DNA of 64,000 nt from Streptomyces lienomycini (GCF_027947595.1 NZ_CP116257.1:4030001-4094000); one strand, 5' to 3'. Positions 17,146 to 26,524 are shown, counted from the first letter of the stretch. A program made the numbers and translations. The notes: generated by a model not told the origin, from the letters alone.

Positions 17146-17781
17146 GCCGTAGCCCGTCGAGTCGTCCGCGAACTCCCCCGGGGATTGCCCGTGATCGGTA
17201 ACGGAGGGATCCCGCGGCGGGTTTCACCCGTCCTGTCATGGGGTTCCCGACGTGCCCGGGGGCCGACGGTGAGTAACAGGTCATCTCAGTTGGCGTGTTC
17301 GACAACCTGCCGGAGTGGACGGTCAACTCCTCGGTGATCGGCACGAAGGTCCCACCCAGGGAAGGCATTCCCCCAGTCCTGCCGCCCTTCGGGGTCGCGG
17401 GGCCGCCCGCTCCGCAGCCGAGGCCGCAGCCGCGGTCGTGAAGAAGCCGGGCCCAAGACTGCTCCCGACCACGCTGCCCGCTGCCGCGACCGCGGCCGCT
17501 TTTGGGCAGTCTCCGCCTCGTGTGACTGGCCATCGTGATCCCTCGGTCCGTTGCCGGTGTCCGGCCGAGTCGGCCGCTTGTGTGGTGACGGGATCGCCCC
17601 TCCCCCGTGGTGGCCCGCGAAGCAGGCGGCGCAGACTCCGAATCGGGCGGGGGGGTCCGGCGCCGCCCCCTGGGTACCTACCGCCGGCGCATACCGCGCT
17701 GAACGACCATTGACACGCGCATTCGAGTCGTTCAAGGATGACCCTCGTTGACAACGTTGTCGCCTGCTGAAGAGGACCATC
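17146..17781. other. intergenic region, no recognisable gene
   Basis: I see no convincing gene in these 636 bases. The left and middle parts have open frames on both strands with poor codon pattern. The last 80 bases carry the promoter/operator of the secreted discoidin protein. Confidence 0.5.
17710..17761 (+). promoter_or_regulatory. promoter with LacI-type operator
   Basis: TTGACA at 17710-17715, an 18-base gap and AAGGAT form a plausible promoter. Downstream, GACAACGTTGTC (17750-17761) is a perfect 12-bp palindrome centred on CG, as in operators bound by LacI-family sugar repressors. It lies 20 bases before the ATG at 17782, so binding would block transcription. No lacI-type gene is in the window, so the repressor must be encoded elsewhere. 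Confidence 0.6.
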
Positions 17782-20700
17782 ATGGGCCCCGTTTCTCTCC
17801 CCGTCCGCCGCAGACTCCTGCTCCAGCTCCTCGGTGCGACCGGCGCCGCGGCCGCCCTCCAGCCGGTGCTGGGGTCCCCTTCGGCCGCCGCCCCCATGTC
17901 CGGTGCCGCCCGGACCGTCGACCCGCCGGACGACGTCGCCGCCACGTACCACCGCGTGCTCCTGCGGCACACCCGCTGGTCCGAGACCCAGTGGGACGAG
18001 GCCAAGGGGGTGTACACCGACCGGGACTTCGGGTTCGCCGTCGTCCTCGGACATGCCGTGCTGCTGACGCACGGGACCTTCGACGAGGACGCGGCCGGCA
18101 TCGACCGGGAAACGCTCAGGAGACGCACCTTGGCCACCCTGCGCCACTACGCGGCCTCCAACCGCCTCACCGGTGGCACCCAGTGGGGCCGCAAACTGTT
18201 CTTCGACACCACCTTCCAGTCGTACTTCGTCCTCGCCGCGCACCTGCTGTGGGACGAGCTCGACGCCGCCACCCGCTCCGCGGTCGACACCATCACCCGC
18301 GAACAGGCCGCCTACACACACTCCTTGGGCACGGGCGACGACCCGGACTCCGGCTCCTGGACGCCGAACGGACTCCTGGGCGGCCACGTCGGCGACACCA
18401 AGCTGGAGGAGATGGGGCTCTACGCGCAGACCATCGCTCCGGCGCTGGCCTGGGCGCCCGACGACCGGCGCCGCTCCGAGTGGGCGGCCGACTACGGCAC
18501 CTGGTCGCGCAACGAGGGAGGACTGCCGCCGGCGGACCTCGCCAACCCCGCGCGGGTGGACGGGGTTCCGGTCTCGCGCAACACCGCGCACAACACGTAC
18601 GACACCTTCATCGTCGAGAACCACGGCTCGTTCGGGCCGCACTACCAGGAGGAGATGTGGCGCACCTCCGGGCGCAACGCGGCACACTTCCTGGCCGCGG
18701 GCCAACCGCTACCCGAGGTTCTGACCAGGCAGCCCAACGCGGAGCCACTGTGGCGGACGCTGCTGGGCGTCATGTCGGACGCGGGTGAGCCGCTGATGCC
18801 GATGGTGGACGACCGCGAGCACCTGTACGGCAGGGACGTGATACCGCTGGCCTTCCTGTCCCGGGTCGTGGGAGACCGCGCGGCGGCCCGTGCGGAGACG
18901 GAGCTGGCCTCGCGTCTGGAGGCGTACCAGGCGTACCCGCCCGAGTACCGGCTCGCGAAGTTCTCGGGCGAGCCGAAGTACGAGCCGGAGGCGCGCGCCG
19001 AACTGGCCATCAGCTATCTGCTGCACGTGTGGCCGGACGCGGGACCCCGGGTGCGTCCCCTGTCGCGCGCGGAGTTGTTCGCGTACGCGTCGGGTGCCAC
19101 CGACTTCGGGACCGGCCCCGGTCTGGTGTCCCACCAGTCCCCCGCGGCCTGGGCGGGTGCGGTGACGAAGCCCGGGTTCGTGAAGTTCGCCTGGCAGCCG
19201 GCGCACGACGACTGGCTGTTCCGGCTCGGTGGCGCCACCCCGATGTTCCTGCCCTCGACCGCCGCGGAGGTCACCGGCAGGACAGTGCGCGTGCACACGG
19301 CGCTGCGCGACGGCTTCGACGGCAGCGCCACGATGCTGCGGCTGGGCGAGGGCTTCGCCGGGTACGCGACACTGCCGTCGGGCTCGGTCGTCTACGCCTG
19401 CGAGGGCCCGGTCGCGGGCGGTTCGCGGCTGGAGGTGCACAACCTGACCATGCCCGGTGTGGCGGGCCTCGACGGCAGCCGCACCTACCGGTTCGCGGAG
19501 GGCTCGGCCACGGTTCGCGCGCAGGACGCCGGCCCCTCGGCCGCCGGGCGCGTCGACGAACTCTCCTTCGCCCGGGTGACGATGCGGTACGTCCGCATGC
19601 TGGGCGTGCAGCCGGATCCGGCGTACGGGTACTCGCTGTACGCGGTCGAGGTGCGGGACGGGGCCGAGGGGCCCGACCTCGCGCGGGGCGGCACGGCGAC
19701 GGCCTCCTCCCAGTCGGCCGGCATGGGGCCGGGGCTGGCCGTGGACGGCGACGCCGGGACGCGGTGGGCGGTTTCGCGCCAGGACCGCAAGCGGGCGGAC
19801 AGCTGGTGGGCGGTGGATCTCGGCGCCGGGCGTGCGCTGGACCGGGTCACGCTGCGCTGGGAGGCGGCCGCCGGTCGCTCCTACCGGGTGCAGGGTTCGT
19901 CCGACGGCGAGCGGTGGACGGACCTGGTGACCGGCCCTGCCCCATCGCTGCGCAGCCACGGCGGGTGGCTCGACGTCGACGGCCGTGCCGGGCTGGTCGT
20001 GCGCGGCACGGACGAGCACACGCTGGCCGTGTACGGCGACTCGATCGTCCCGGCCGAAGGGGCCCGCGAGCCGCTGGTGATCGAGGGGCACTGCGGGGTG
20101 TCCGCCGACGAGTTGCGCGTACTGGCGCTTCGCGCCGCGCCCACCGCCGGGGACGGCCGGGTCCGGGCGGCGCTGGTGGACGGGTACCTGAGCCTGTTCA
20201 ATCTGTCGACGGACGCGGTGGAGACCCCGGTCGCGGTGCCGCAGCGGGGCGGACACCGGCAGGTCTGGGAGGGGGAGCAGACGGTGACCCGGGAGGGCAT
20301 CGACTACCGTGCGCGGCTGGACGCCGCGTCGGCATCGCTGCTCGCGCCCCGCTTCACCCTCACCGCGCTGTCCGGCGGCACCGTGCCGTCCGGGTTGCGG
20401 GTCCGGGTGGCCGACGGGGCGACCCTGGTCCTGTCCGGCGCACACTGCCGGCTGCGGGTCGAGGGGCAGGGCAGCAGCACCGACGCGACCGTGCGGGGCG
20501 GACGCGAGACACGGGTGACGTTGCGCGGGGCGCAGGCATTTCCGCACCATGACCACGCCCTGGGCAGGAACACCTTCCCGACCGCCCCACTGCCGCCGGG
20601 CATGTCCAGCCCCGACGCCGCCGTGGACGGCGACCCGGACACGGCCTGGCGCCCCGGTCGCGACGGCCGCATGGTGGTCGACCTGGGGGCGCGCACCGGG

Positions 20701-20916
20701 GTGCGGTGGGTGCAGGCGCAGTGGAGGACCGGCGCGGCGCCGGCGGCCCGCCTGGAGTTCAGCACGGACGGGGTGAGCTACCAGCGGGTCGGCATCCTGG
20801 ACGGCCGCGGACGGGTACGCCGGCTCGCCTGTGCCGGCTCGGTACGGTACGTCGCGTTGACGGTGCAGGGAGCCCCGCACGCGCACGACGGGCTGGTCCG
20901 GCTCTCCGTGGGCTGA
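17782..20916 (+). CDS. Tat-secreted discoidin-domain (F5/8 type C) protein, probable polysaccharide enzyme
   Basis: 1044 residues; GAGG precedes the ATG. RRRLLLQLLGATGAAAAL ending in PSAAA is a twin-arginine signal. Residues about 50-450 look like an alpha-helical toroid (HTRWSETQWDEAKGVYTDRD, NTAHNTYDTFIVENHGSFGP, GRDVIPLAFLSRVVGDRAAA) as in heparinase II/III-like lyases and related glycan enzymes. Beta-sandwich regions follow. Two discoidin/CBM32-like modules are evident: GGTATASSQSAGMGPGLAVD then DAGTRWAVS (about 640-720), and SPDAAVDGDPDTAWRPGRDG near the C-terminus. Extracellular binding and cleavage of a carbohydrate under sugar-repressor control is the likely role. The exact class cannot be fixed by reading. 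Confidence 0.75.
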   Translation: MGPVSLPVRRRLLLQLLGATGAAAALQPVLGSPSAAAPMSGAARTVDPPDDVAATYHRVLLRHTRWSETQWDEAKGVYTDRDFGFAVVLGHAVLLTHGTFDEDAAGIDRETLRRRTLATLRHYAASNRLTGGTQWGRKLFFDTTFQSYFVLAAHLLWDELDAATRSAVDTITREQAAYTHSLGTGDDPDSGSWTPNGLLGGHVGDTKLEEMGLYAQTIAPALAWAPDDRRRSEWAADYGTWSRNEGGLPPADLANPARVDGVPVSRNTAHNTYDTFIVENHGSFGPHYQEEMWRTSGRNAAHFLAAGQPLPEVLTRQPNAEPLWRTLLGVMSDAGEPLMPMVDDREHLYGRDVIPLAFLSRVVGDRAAARAETELASRLEAYQAYPPEYRLAKFSGEPKYEPEARAELAISYLLHVWPDAGPRVRPLSRAELFAYASGATDFGTGPGLVSHQSPAAWAGAVTKPGFVKFAWQPAHDDWLFRLGGATPMFLPSTAAEVTGRTVRVHTALRDGFDGSATMLRLGEGFAGYATLPSGSVVYACEGPVAGGSRLEVHNLTMPGVAGLDGSRTYRFAEGSATVRAQDAGPSAAGRVDELSFARVTMRYVRMLGVQPDPAYGYSLYAVEVRDGAEGPDLARGGTATASSQSAGMGPGLAVDGDAGTRWAVSRQDRKRADSWWAVDLGAGRALDRVTLRWEAAAGRSYRVQGSSDGERWTDLVTGPAPSLRSHGGWLDVDGRAGLVVRGTDEHTLAVYGDSIVPAEGAREPLVIEGHCGVSADELRVLALRAAPTAGDGRVRAALVDGYLSLFNLSTDAVETPVAVPQRGGHRQVWEGEQTVTREGIDYRARLDAASASLLAPRFTLTALSGGTVPSGLRVRVADGATLVLSGAHCRLRVEGQGSSTDATVRGGRETRVTLRGAQAFPHHDHALGRNTFPTAPLPPGMSSPDAAVDGDPDTAWRPGRDGRMVVDLGARTGVRWVQAQWRTGAAPAARLEFSTDGVSYQRVGILDGRGRVRRLACAGSVRYVALTVQGAPHAHDGLVRLSVG

Positions 20917-21224
20917 CGCAGCTCGCCGACGTACGGGGGCTCCAGGGTGCCGAAGACCTGCCGCAGGGGTGTCCGGGTGTCGAACGGGTGGTGCGGCACG
21001 ACCGACGGCGGCGGCACATACCGCGACACGGGCCGCCAGGGTGGCGGCCGGCAGTCCTGGCCGTCGGATCGCCTCGGCGCTTCGTCGGTCGGCCCACGCG
21101 TCGAGTTCGGTGTGCCAGCCGGCACGATCCGCCGCACCGCACGCGTGCACGCGGGCAGCGGCGGCCGTCCGGTCGACCTCCCTCACCGGCGGATGACGCC
21201 CGGCCGGAATCCCTGCGGCAGGAA

Positions 21225-21480
21225 TGCCGAGCATGCGCCGTCTCGGCGTCCATCACATCGATCTCTGCCAGCTGCACCAGGCCGCCCCCGATGCCGTTCG
21301 AGGACCGGATCCGTGAGCTGAAGAAGGTGAAGGAGGACCGGAAGATCGGAGCGATCGGACCCAACGAGGTAGCCGTGGGTCAGATCATCGCTGCCCTGGA
21401 GCTCGTCGAGATCGACTCCGGACAGAGCCAGTACAGCATCACGCGGCGCCAACGCGATGGCGAGCTCGACCCGAGCCGGT
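21225..21480 (+). pseudogene. aldo/keto reductase fragment
   Basis: RMRRLGVHHIDLCQLHQAAP is the LG(V)DyiDLyqlH motif of aldo/keto reductases. After a frameshift near 21295, FEDRIRELKKVKEDRKIGAI and ALELVEIDSGQSQYSITRRQ follow, matching the GKIRxIGxSE and VQxxYN blocks. The N-terminal barrel strands and the C-terminus are missing. The rest of the 20917-21663 interval has coding-like stretches on the minus strand (for example near 21000-21180) that I cannot assign. Confidence 0.6.
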
Positions 21481-21663
21481 GTGACACCGATCTGTGCGGC
21501 GTGGTTGATGAGGGTGCTGTCGGGGCTCGCCTGGCTGCTCGCTCGGGCCGTCGACGCGGTGCCGGTACGGCTGAATGTGGCCCGGATCAAGGCGTTGACC
21601 ACCCACGCGGCGAAGACCGGATCCACGACGACCGGGCAACCTGTCCCGTGACGTCTCCCCGCG

Positions 21664-22227
21664 CTATTGGCGAGCTGCCCTGGCTCGGGTCTTGATCGCG
21701 AGGATGACGTCGCTCTTGGCGTCGGAGTAGTGGTTCATGTCGCTCCACTGCCGGTTGAGCAGGGCTCGTTTGACGCTCTCATACAGGGCGCGGTCGTCTG
21801 CGTGGCTGCGCAGGTGGTCACGGAGGAGGAGGTACTCGTGCACCGCAGGGTTCCCTCGTTCATATACGTGCACATGAACGTCGCGAGTCGGCGTGCGCAC
21901 GAGTCGATGTCCTGGCTCGCGCACCCGCAGTTCGTAGCCGGCGGCCAACAGCCCGTCGAGGTAGTCCTCCTCTGCCGTGATGTCGACCACGGCGACGACG
22001 ATGTCCACGATCGGCTTGGCGGCCAGGCCCGGAACCGAAGTGGATCCGATGTGCTCGACATCGACGTCCGCTGCCGCCAACGCGTCCAGGATCCGACGCC
22101 GGTGACGCAGGTAGTCCTCCGCCCACCGGGCGTCGTAACTGCTGAGGCCGACCTCGAGCGCTTCCGGCCCCCCGATGATCTCGACCGTCGTGACGTCCGG
22201 CCGACGAGGCTTGCTGCCGTTCGTCAT
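21664..22227 (-). CDS. GrpB family nucleotidyltransferase-like protein
   Basis: 187 residues from ATG 22227 with AAGGATG upstream. ADVDVEHIGSTSVPGLAAKP followed by IVDIVVAV is the GrpB (UPF0157) signature, a nucleotidyltransferase-fold family (HIGSTSVPGLxAKPIxD). Then HRLVRTPTRDVHVHVYERGN and LLLRDHLRSHADDRALYESV match the C-terminal region. The family is soluble; the biochemical role is not firmly known. It stands alone between remnants. Confidence 0.9.
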   Translation of the reverse strand: MTNGSKPRRPDVTTVEIIGGPEALEVGLSSYDARWAEDYLRHRRRILDALAAADVDVEHIGSTSVPGLAAKPIVDIVVAVVDITAEEDYLDGLLAAGYELRVREPGHRLVRTPTRDVHVHVYERGNPAVHEYLLLRDHLRSHADDRALYESVKRALLNRQWSDMNHYSDAKSDVILAIKTRARAARQ

Positions 22228-22505
22228 CAACACATCCTTCGCGTCTTGCGCCGGCTCACGGCCTCGGTCGGCGGGGCTGCGGTCGGCGGCTTCATGGCTC
22301 CTGCCCTCCTCACCCGGGCTCAGCGGATCAGGACGTACGCAGCGCCGAAGGGGGCGACGTGTTCCTACTCGGCTGAGATTCGGCTGAAGGAGGCCGAGTT
22401 TACTGTGCGTGCCGTGACCCGGACGGGAGTTGAGCGTTCGGTCCGGTGTGCCGGACCGGGCGTGCCACATCAGCGTCGACGAACCCAACGCCTTGACGGT
22501 TTCGT

Positions 22506-22700
22506 TTGGATCAGCCGATCGTTGGTGCGGGTGGCCGCTGGCGGGACCATCGTGAGGTGATCGACGCGATCAACACCGTCGAACGGTGCATCGACCGTCT
22601 GAAGCAGTGGCGCGGCATCGCCACGCGCTACGCGAAGACCGCGACCGTCTACCTGGCCGGACTCCATATCGCTGGCATCTTCCTCTGGTCCGCCCGCTGA
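22506..22700 (+). pseudogene. IS5 family transposase C-terminal fragment
   Basis: VIDAINTVERCIDRLKQWRG then IATRYAKTATVYLAGLHIAG is the last portion of an IS5-group transposase, with the Glu of the DDE triad in NTVER. It is related to the copies at 25.3-26.9 kb (VVERCFNRLKQWRGIATRYD). The N-terminal two thirds are gone. Confidence 0.7.
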
Positions 22701-22776
22701 CTCGGGGAAGCTGTGCAGTGTCAGCTGACGTAGATCGGTACACCCACTGTCAGACGTTGCTGGCAGCATCACCGCA

Positions 22777-23826
22777 GTGAACGCCATCTATACCACCCCG
22801 CCGCGGCCGTTCGACATCACCGCGCTCTTCCCCCGGCTGGCCCCGCTGGCGCGCACGGCGACCCGGCTGCACCCGCGGCCGGGGGCGCCGACCCTGCACG
22901 ACAGCTCCGTCGGCGGGCCGCTCCTGTGGCCCGCCGACGAACCGTGGCCGCACTGCGACGAGCCGCACGACATACACGCGTCGCAGACGGTCCACTCGCC
23001 GGACGACGTCAGGCTGCTGCGCCGCGATCTCGCCGCCGCGGAGGAGCGGCTGCGGCTCGATCCCGAGGCGCCCGAGGTCACCCCCGAGGAACGGGAGAAC
23101 TGGGAGCGGATCAAGGTGGGACGCCCGTGGTTCGACGGCCCGGTCCCCCTGCTCCCCGTCGCTCAGCTCTACGCCCGTGACATCCCCTTCCCGTGCCCGC
23201 CCGACGCGGACCTCCTCCAGGTCCTGTGGTGCCCCTTCGACCACGCCGAACGCGCCCACCCCACGACCGCACTCTTCTGGCGCTCCTCCGCCACTGTCAC
23301 CGACGTCCTCGACGCACCGCCCGAGCCACCGGTCATCCAGGCCCAGTGGTACCTCCCGGAGCCGTGCCTGTTCTCACCGGAACAGGTCACGGAATATCCC
23401 AATCCCTCAGAGATGCCCAAGGAGTTGCGCGCCCAGCTGGAAGACATGAGCCGATGGGCGTCCGTCGGCCCTGCGCTGTACAGCAAGTACGCGTACGACC
23501 CGGGGGAGCTGTACTTGAACAACCTCTGCCACGCGCCGGGCTGGAAGACCGGCGGCTGGACCTGCTGGGGCCTCAGCGACCCCGTCGACCGACCCTGCCC
23601 TGAGTGCGGCACGGATGAGGTGCCGCTTCTCACCATCGCTTCCTCGGAATGGGACGGCGGCAGCGGAACCTGGGTCGCCGAGGAGGAGCCGACGAACCCG
23701 GCCGCGTCTCCCCCGGGAGCGCGGGACGGCAACTTCACATTGATCGACATCGCCGGCGGCTACAACCTCCAGCTCCACGCCTGCCCGACCGACCCCTCCC
23801 ACCCCCACATCGAGCTGATCCAGTGA
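22777..23826 (+). CDS. DUF1963/YwqG-like hypothetical protein
   Basis: 349 residues from a GTG. SSVGGPLLWPADEPWPHCDE, LLPVAQLYARDIPFPCPPDA and LLQVLWCPFDHAERAHPT form a pattern common in Streptomyces cytoplasmic proteins annotated as hypothetical or DUF1963-like. A late KTGGWTCWGLSDPVDRPCPE then CGTDEVPLL segment has Cys pairs that could bind a metal. It has no signal peptide or membrane helix. The family call is tentative and the role unknown. Confidence 0.6.
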   Translation: MNAIYTTPPRPFDITALFPRLAPLARTATRLHPRPGAPTLHDSSVGGPLLWPADEPWPHCDEPHDIHASQTVHSPDDVRLLRRDLAAAEERLRLDPEAPEVTPEERENWERIKVGRPWFDGPVPLLPVAQLYARDIPFPCPPDADLLQVLWCPFDHAERAHPTTALFWRSSATVTDVLDAPPEPPVIQAQWYLPEPCLFSPEQVTEYPNPSEMPKELRAQLEDMSRWASVGPALYSKYAYDPGELYLNNLCHAPGWKTGGWTCWGLSDPVDRPCPECGTDEVPLLTIASSEWDGGSGTWVAEEEPTNPAASPPGARDGNFTLIDIAGGYNLQLHACPTDPSHPHIELIQ

Positions 23827-23992
23827 GTCCTTGCGGAACTCCTACGCCGACGCGCACGCCACGATCGGCACCGCGAACGACTCCAGTCAGCAGGAACTTC
23901 GGTCAACTACCAGATGACCCGAAGAACGGGCCCTACAGTACGGCCGTGTCTTGGAAGTGGGATTGTCGGGTCACACTCGGCTTGTGGTCCCG

Positions 23993-24391
23993 CTATGAGG
24001 GCACCGGCGGATCCGTGCGGGCATCGTAGGCGGCGCGGGCATCGTCGATCCGGGCGAGGTGCCCGACGCTCCATTCGAGCAGAGGCGCGGTGGCCTCGCG
24101 CAGGGTGATGCCCATGTCGGTGAGCTCATAGCTGACATGTGGCGGCATCACGTCGTAGACGGTGCGGGTCAGGATCCCGTCGCGCTCCAGGCTGCGCAGC
24201 GTCACGGTGAGCATGCGCTGGCTGATTCCGTCGATGGCCCTTTTGAGCTCGGTGAAACGGCGCGGTCCATCCCTGAGATTGCGCACGACCAGCAGCGACC
24301 ACTTGTCTCCGACGATGTCGAGCACCACCCGGGTCCGGCACGCGTCGCTGGGCCGCGCCGCCGACTGCGGATCGCCCTGTACCACGTCCAT
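23993..24391 (-). CDS. HxlR family transcriptional regulator
   Basis: 132 residues. CRTRVVLDIVGDKWSLLVVR, NLRDGPRRFTELKRAIDGIS and QRMLTVTLRSLERDGILTRT are the HxlR winged-helix core, with the conserved N-terminal Cys (DACRT) that senses electrophiles or oxidants in some members. SYELTDMGITL is the C-terminal wing. It is divergent from the alpha/beta hydrolase gene, and two palindromes in the gap are likely operators. Confidence 0.93.
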   Translation of the reverse strand: MDVVQGDPQSAARPSDACRTRVVLDIVGDKWSLLVVRNLRDGPRRFTELKRAIDGISQRMLTVTLRSLERDGILTRTVYDVMPPHVSYELTDMGITLREATAPLLEWSVGHLARIDDARAAYDARTDPPVPS

Positions 24392-24410
24392 GGTTACCTC
24401 CAGAGAACCG

Positions 24411-24428
24411 AGGCACCGAAAAGTGCCT
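24411..24428. promoter_or_regulatory. HxlR operator candidate 1
   Basis: AGGCAC, six bases, GTGCCT: a perfect dyad 20 bases upstream of the HxlR start. Suited to autoregulation. Confidence 0.5.
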
Positions 24429-24466
24429 TATTGCCTGCGGCGCGTCGTGTGCACCAGCATGCTCTT

Positions 24467-24483
24467 GGTACTCAAACAGTACC
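24467..24483. promoter_or_regulatory. HxlR operator candidate 2
   Basis: GGTACT, five bases, AGTACC. Perfect 17-bp dyad between the two divergent genes; GTAC-centred spaced dyads are typical of HxlR sites. GGCACGAAAGGTAAC just downstream resembles half-site material. Confidence 0.55.
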
Positions 24484-24564
24484 GAGGCACGAAAGGTAAC
24501 TGCCAGAGCCGCGACCAGCGGCATGCGCGTGACCGTGCTCTTCTGCTCCTGCGAAGGAAGATTG

Positions 24565-25290
24565 ATGTCCACATTTCTGCTGGTACACGGTGCTTGGCAC
24601 AACGGGCGGTGCTGGGAGCGGGTGGTACCGCTGCTGAAGGCCGCCGGGCACCGGGTGTTCGCGCCGTCCCTGACCGGCTTCGGCGACAAGGCACACCTGC
24701 TCGGTCCGGAGGTGGGTCTCGATACGCACGTCGACGACGTGGTCGGGCTGATCACCGAGGAGAACCTCAGCGACGTCGTACTCGTCGGCCACAGCTACGC
24801 GGGGTTGGTGATCTCCTCCGCGGCCAACCGAGTTCCGGAACGCATCGCGCACCTGGTCTACCTCGACGCGATGGTCCCGGAGGACGGGGATTCCGCAGTC
24901 GACTGCCAACCCGTGACACGGCAGCTGATCGACCTCGCTGAGAAGTCCGAGAGCGGATGGCGCGTGCCGCCGATGCCCGAGCAGCCCGCGCCCTTCGGCC
25001 TGTTCGGCGTCACCGACCCGGCCGACGTCGCCTGGCTGCGCGGGATACTCTCGGACCAGCCGGTGCGCTGTCTGCAGCAGCCGGTGCGACTGGACAACCC
25101 AGCCGTTGACGCGATCCCGCGCACGCACATTCACAATGTCGGCGCCATGCCGTCGGGCGTCACCCGTCGCCCCGTCCCCGCGATCCAACCCAATGGCACT
25201 GCCGCCCAGGTCTGGGAGCTGCCGACCGGTCACGACTGCATGATCACCATGCCGAGCGAACTCAGCGAACTGCTTCTCAAACTCTCCTAG
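24565..25290 (+). CDS. alpha/beta fold hydrolase
   Basis: 241 residues from ATG 24565 with GAAGGAAG upstream. STFLLVHGAWHNGRCWERVV is the oxyanion-hole HGAW start, VVLVGHSYAGLVISSAANRV has the nucleophile Ser in GHSYAG, and the catalytic His is in LPTGHDCMITMPSELSE. This is the salicylate-esterase/methylesterase (EstC/MenH-like) style. Control by the divergent HxlR regulator suggests a role in handling an aromatic or electrophilic compound; that is inference. Confidence 0.88.
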   Translation: MSTFLLVHGAWHNGRCWERVVPLLKAAGHRVFAPSLTGFGDKAHLLGPEVGLDTHVDDVVGLITEENLSDVVLVGHSYAGLVISSAANRVPERIAHLVYLDAMVPEDGDSAVDCQPVTRQLIDLAEKSESGWRVPPMPEQPAPFGLFGVTDPADVAWLRGILSDQPVRCLQQPVRLDNPAVDAIPRTHIHNVGAMPSGVTRRPVPAIQPNGTAAQVWELPTGHDCMITMPSELSELLLKLS

Positions 25291-25296
25291 CCAGGG

Positions 25297-25757
25297 GCTG
25301 TCGTCAATGTGTCACGCCCACATCAGGAGCGAGGCGAGGGTGACAGCTGCCCGGTAGGACTCGGCTGTCTTGTCGTAGCGGGTCGCGATGCCGCGGCGTC
25401 GCAGCCAGTCCGTGTCGCTCGGGAGCTGTAGCCCTTGTCGCCCAGCATCTGGGTGGGCCGTGCCCGGGGACGGTCCGGGGCCCATGCGAGGCACCCGGAT
25501 CGCCTCCGTCACGGTGGTGAACTGGGTACAGTCGTTGGTGTCGCCGCCCGTGAGCACAAAGGCGAGCGGACGCCCGAAGGCATCGCAGACCAGGTGAACT
25601 TGCTGGTCGGACCACCTCCGCAGCATGTGCCAGGGGCCGTACCGCTCGGGTACGGCCCGCCAAGCCGTACGCGTCCGGAACTTCCACACGGTCCCGTTGA
25701 GCACGGTTCGGTCGTCCAATCGCTTCCGCCCACGCAACGACACGGGCAGCAGCGGGC
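25297..25757 (-). pseudogene. IS5 family element remnant
   Basis: Minus-strand pieces SLRGRKRLDDRTVLNGTVWK and AWRAVPERYGPWHMLRRWSD jump directly to QQVHLVCDAFGRPLAFVLTG, so the middle of orfA is deleted. A further gap precedes IATRYDKTAESYRAAVTLAS. The outer end (GGCTGTCGTCAATGTGTCAC near 25301) resembles the end of the intact neighbour IS. It inserted into, or recombined with, the membrane protein gene to its right. Confidence 0.8.
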
Positions 25758-26007
25758 GGGAACACCTCGTCCCAGTGGGCGACCAGCCCGACGGTCGTGA
25801 AGGCAAGGACCTCGGAGATGAGGGTGAGGAGGACGACGTAGCCGTTCATCGCCCAGTCCTCGATCGACCCGCCACGCTTGTCCGCGGTGAACAGCACGCC
25901 CAGGCGCCAGATTCCGGACGGGAGCACCACCAGCGGCACCGCGTAGGCGACCCGGCGGGCCCAGCGCGGCACCCCTGCGGCGGGCTCGTGCGCCGCACGC
26001 CACGCCC
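25758..26007 (-). pseudogene. membrane protein fragment cut at both ends by IS DNA
   Basis: The frame reads RAWRAAHEPAAGVPRWARRV, AYAVPLVVLPSGIWRLGVLF, NGYVVLLTLISEVLAFTTVG and LVAHWDEVFPP, giving two clear hydrophobic helices. Its upstream part is replaced by the intact IS5 at 26007 and its downstream part by the IS5 remnant. I recognise it as a common Streptomyces integral membrane protein type of unknown function. Confidence 0.6.
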
Positions 26008-26026
26008 TAGGTTCTGTCGTCAAATG

Positions 26027-26524
26027 TCACGCCCACATCAGGAGTGATGCGAGGGTGACGGCTGCCTCGTAGGACTCGGCGGTCTTGTCGTAGCGGGTGG
26101 CTATGCCGCGCCACTGCTTCAGGCGGTTGAAGCAGCGTTCGACGACGTTGCGGTGCTTGTAGGTCTCGCGGTCGAAGGCCGGCGGGCGGCCTCCGCGGCG
26201 GCCTCGCCGGGTCCGGTTGCGGGCCTGGTCGGCCCGCTCGGGAATCGTGTGGGCGATGCTCCGCCGGCGGAGCCAGGCGCGGATCGCTTTCGAGCTGTAG
26301 CCCTTGTCGCCCAGGACGTGATCGGGCCGGACGCGGGGCCGTCCCGGTCCGATCCGGGGCACCCGGATCGTATCCATCACGGCGGTGAACCGGGTGCAGT
26401 CGTTGGTGTTGCCGCCCGTGACAACGAAGCCGAGCGGACGGCCCCGCCCGTCGCAGGCCAGATGGATCTTGCTGGTCAGACCGCCTCTGGACCGGCCGAG
26501 GGCCGGGTCGCGGAGCCCCCTTTT
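26027..26524 (-). CDS. IS5 family transposase OrfB
   Basis: Continuation in the -1 frame: GRSRGGLTSKIHLACDGRGR, GGNTNDCTRFTAVMDTIRVP, VLGDKGYSSKAIRAWLRRRS (second Asp in DKGY) and HRNVVERCFNRLKQWRGIAT (Glu). It lacks its own ribosome site and presumably is made only as the OrfA-OrfB fusion. All DDE residues are retained, so the element appears active. Confidence 0.88.
   Translation of the reverse strand, partial: KRGLRDPALGRSRGGLTSKIHLACDGRGRPLGFVVTGGNTNDCTRFTAVMDTIRVPRIGPGRPRVRPDHVLGDKGYSSKAIRAWLRRRSIAHTIPERADQARNRTRRGRRGGRPPAFDRETYKHRNVVERCFNRLKQWRGIATRYDKTAESYEAAVTLASLLMWA

Noticed and set aside
18709..21234. Minus-strand 841-codon open frame opposite the discoidin protein
   Set aside because: Antisense shadow with His/Arg/Pro-rich sequence and no motif. 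The plus strand has a Tat signal and domain repeats.
21183..21626. Minus-strand 147-residue protein opposite the aldo/keto reductase remnant
   Set aside because: Plus-strand reading gives recognisable aldo/keto reductase motifs with better third-position GC; the minus-strand reading gives none.
22228..22488. Long N-terminal extension of GrpB
   Set aside because: A good ribosome site and the family start are at ATG 22227; the upstream frame has Arg/His-rich non-family sequence.
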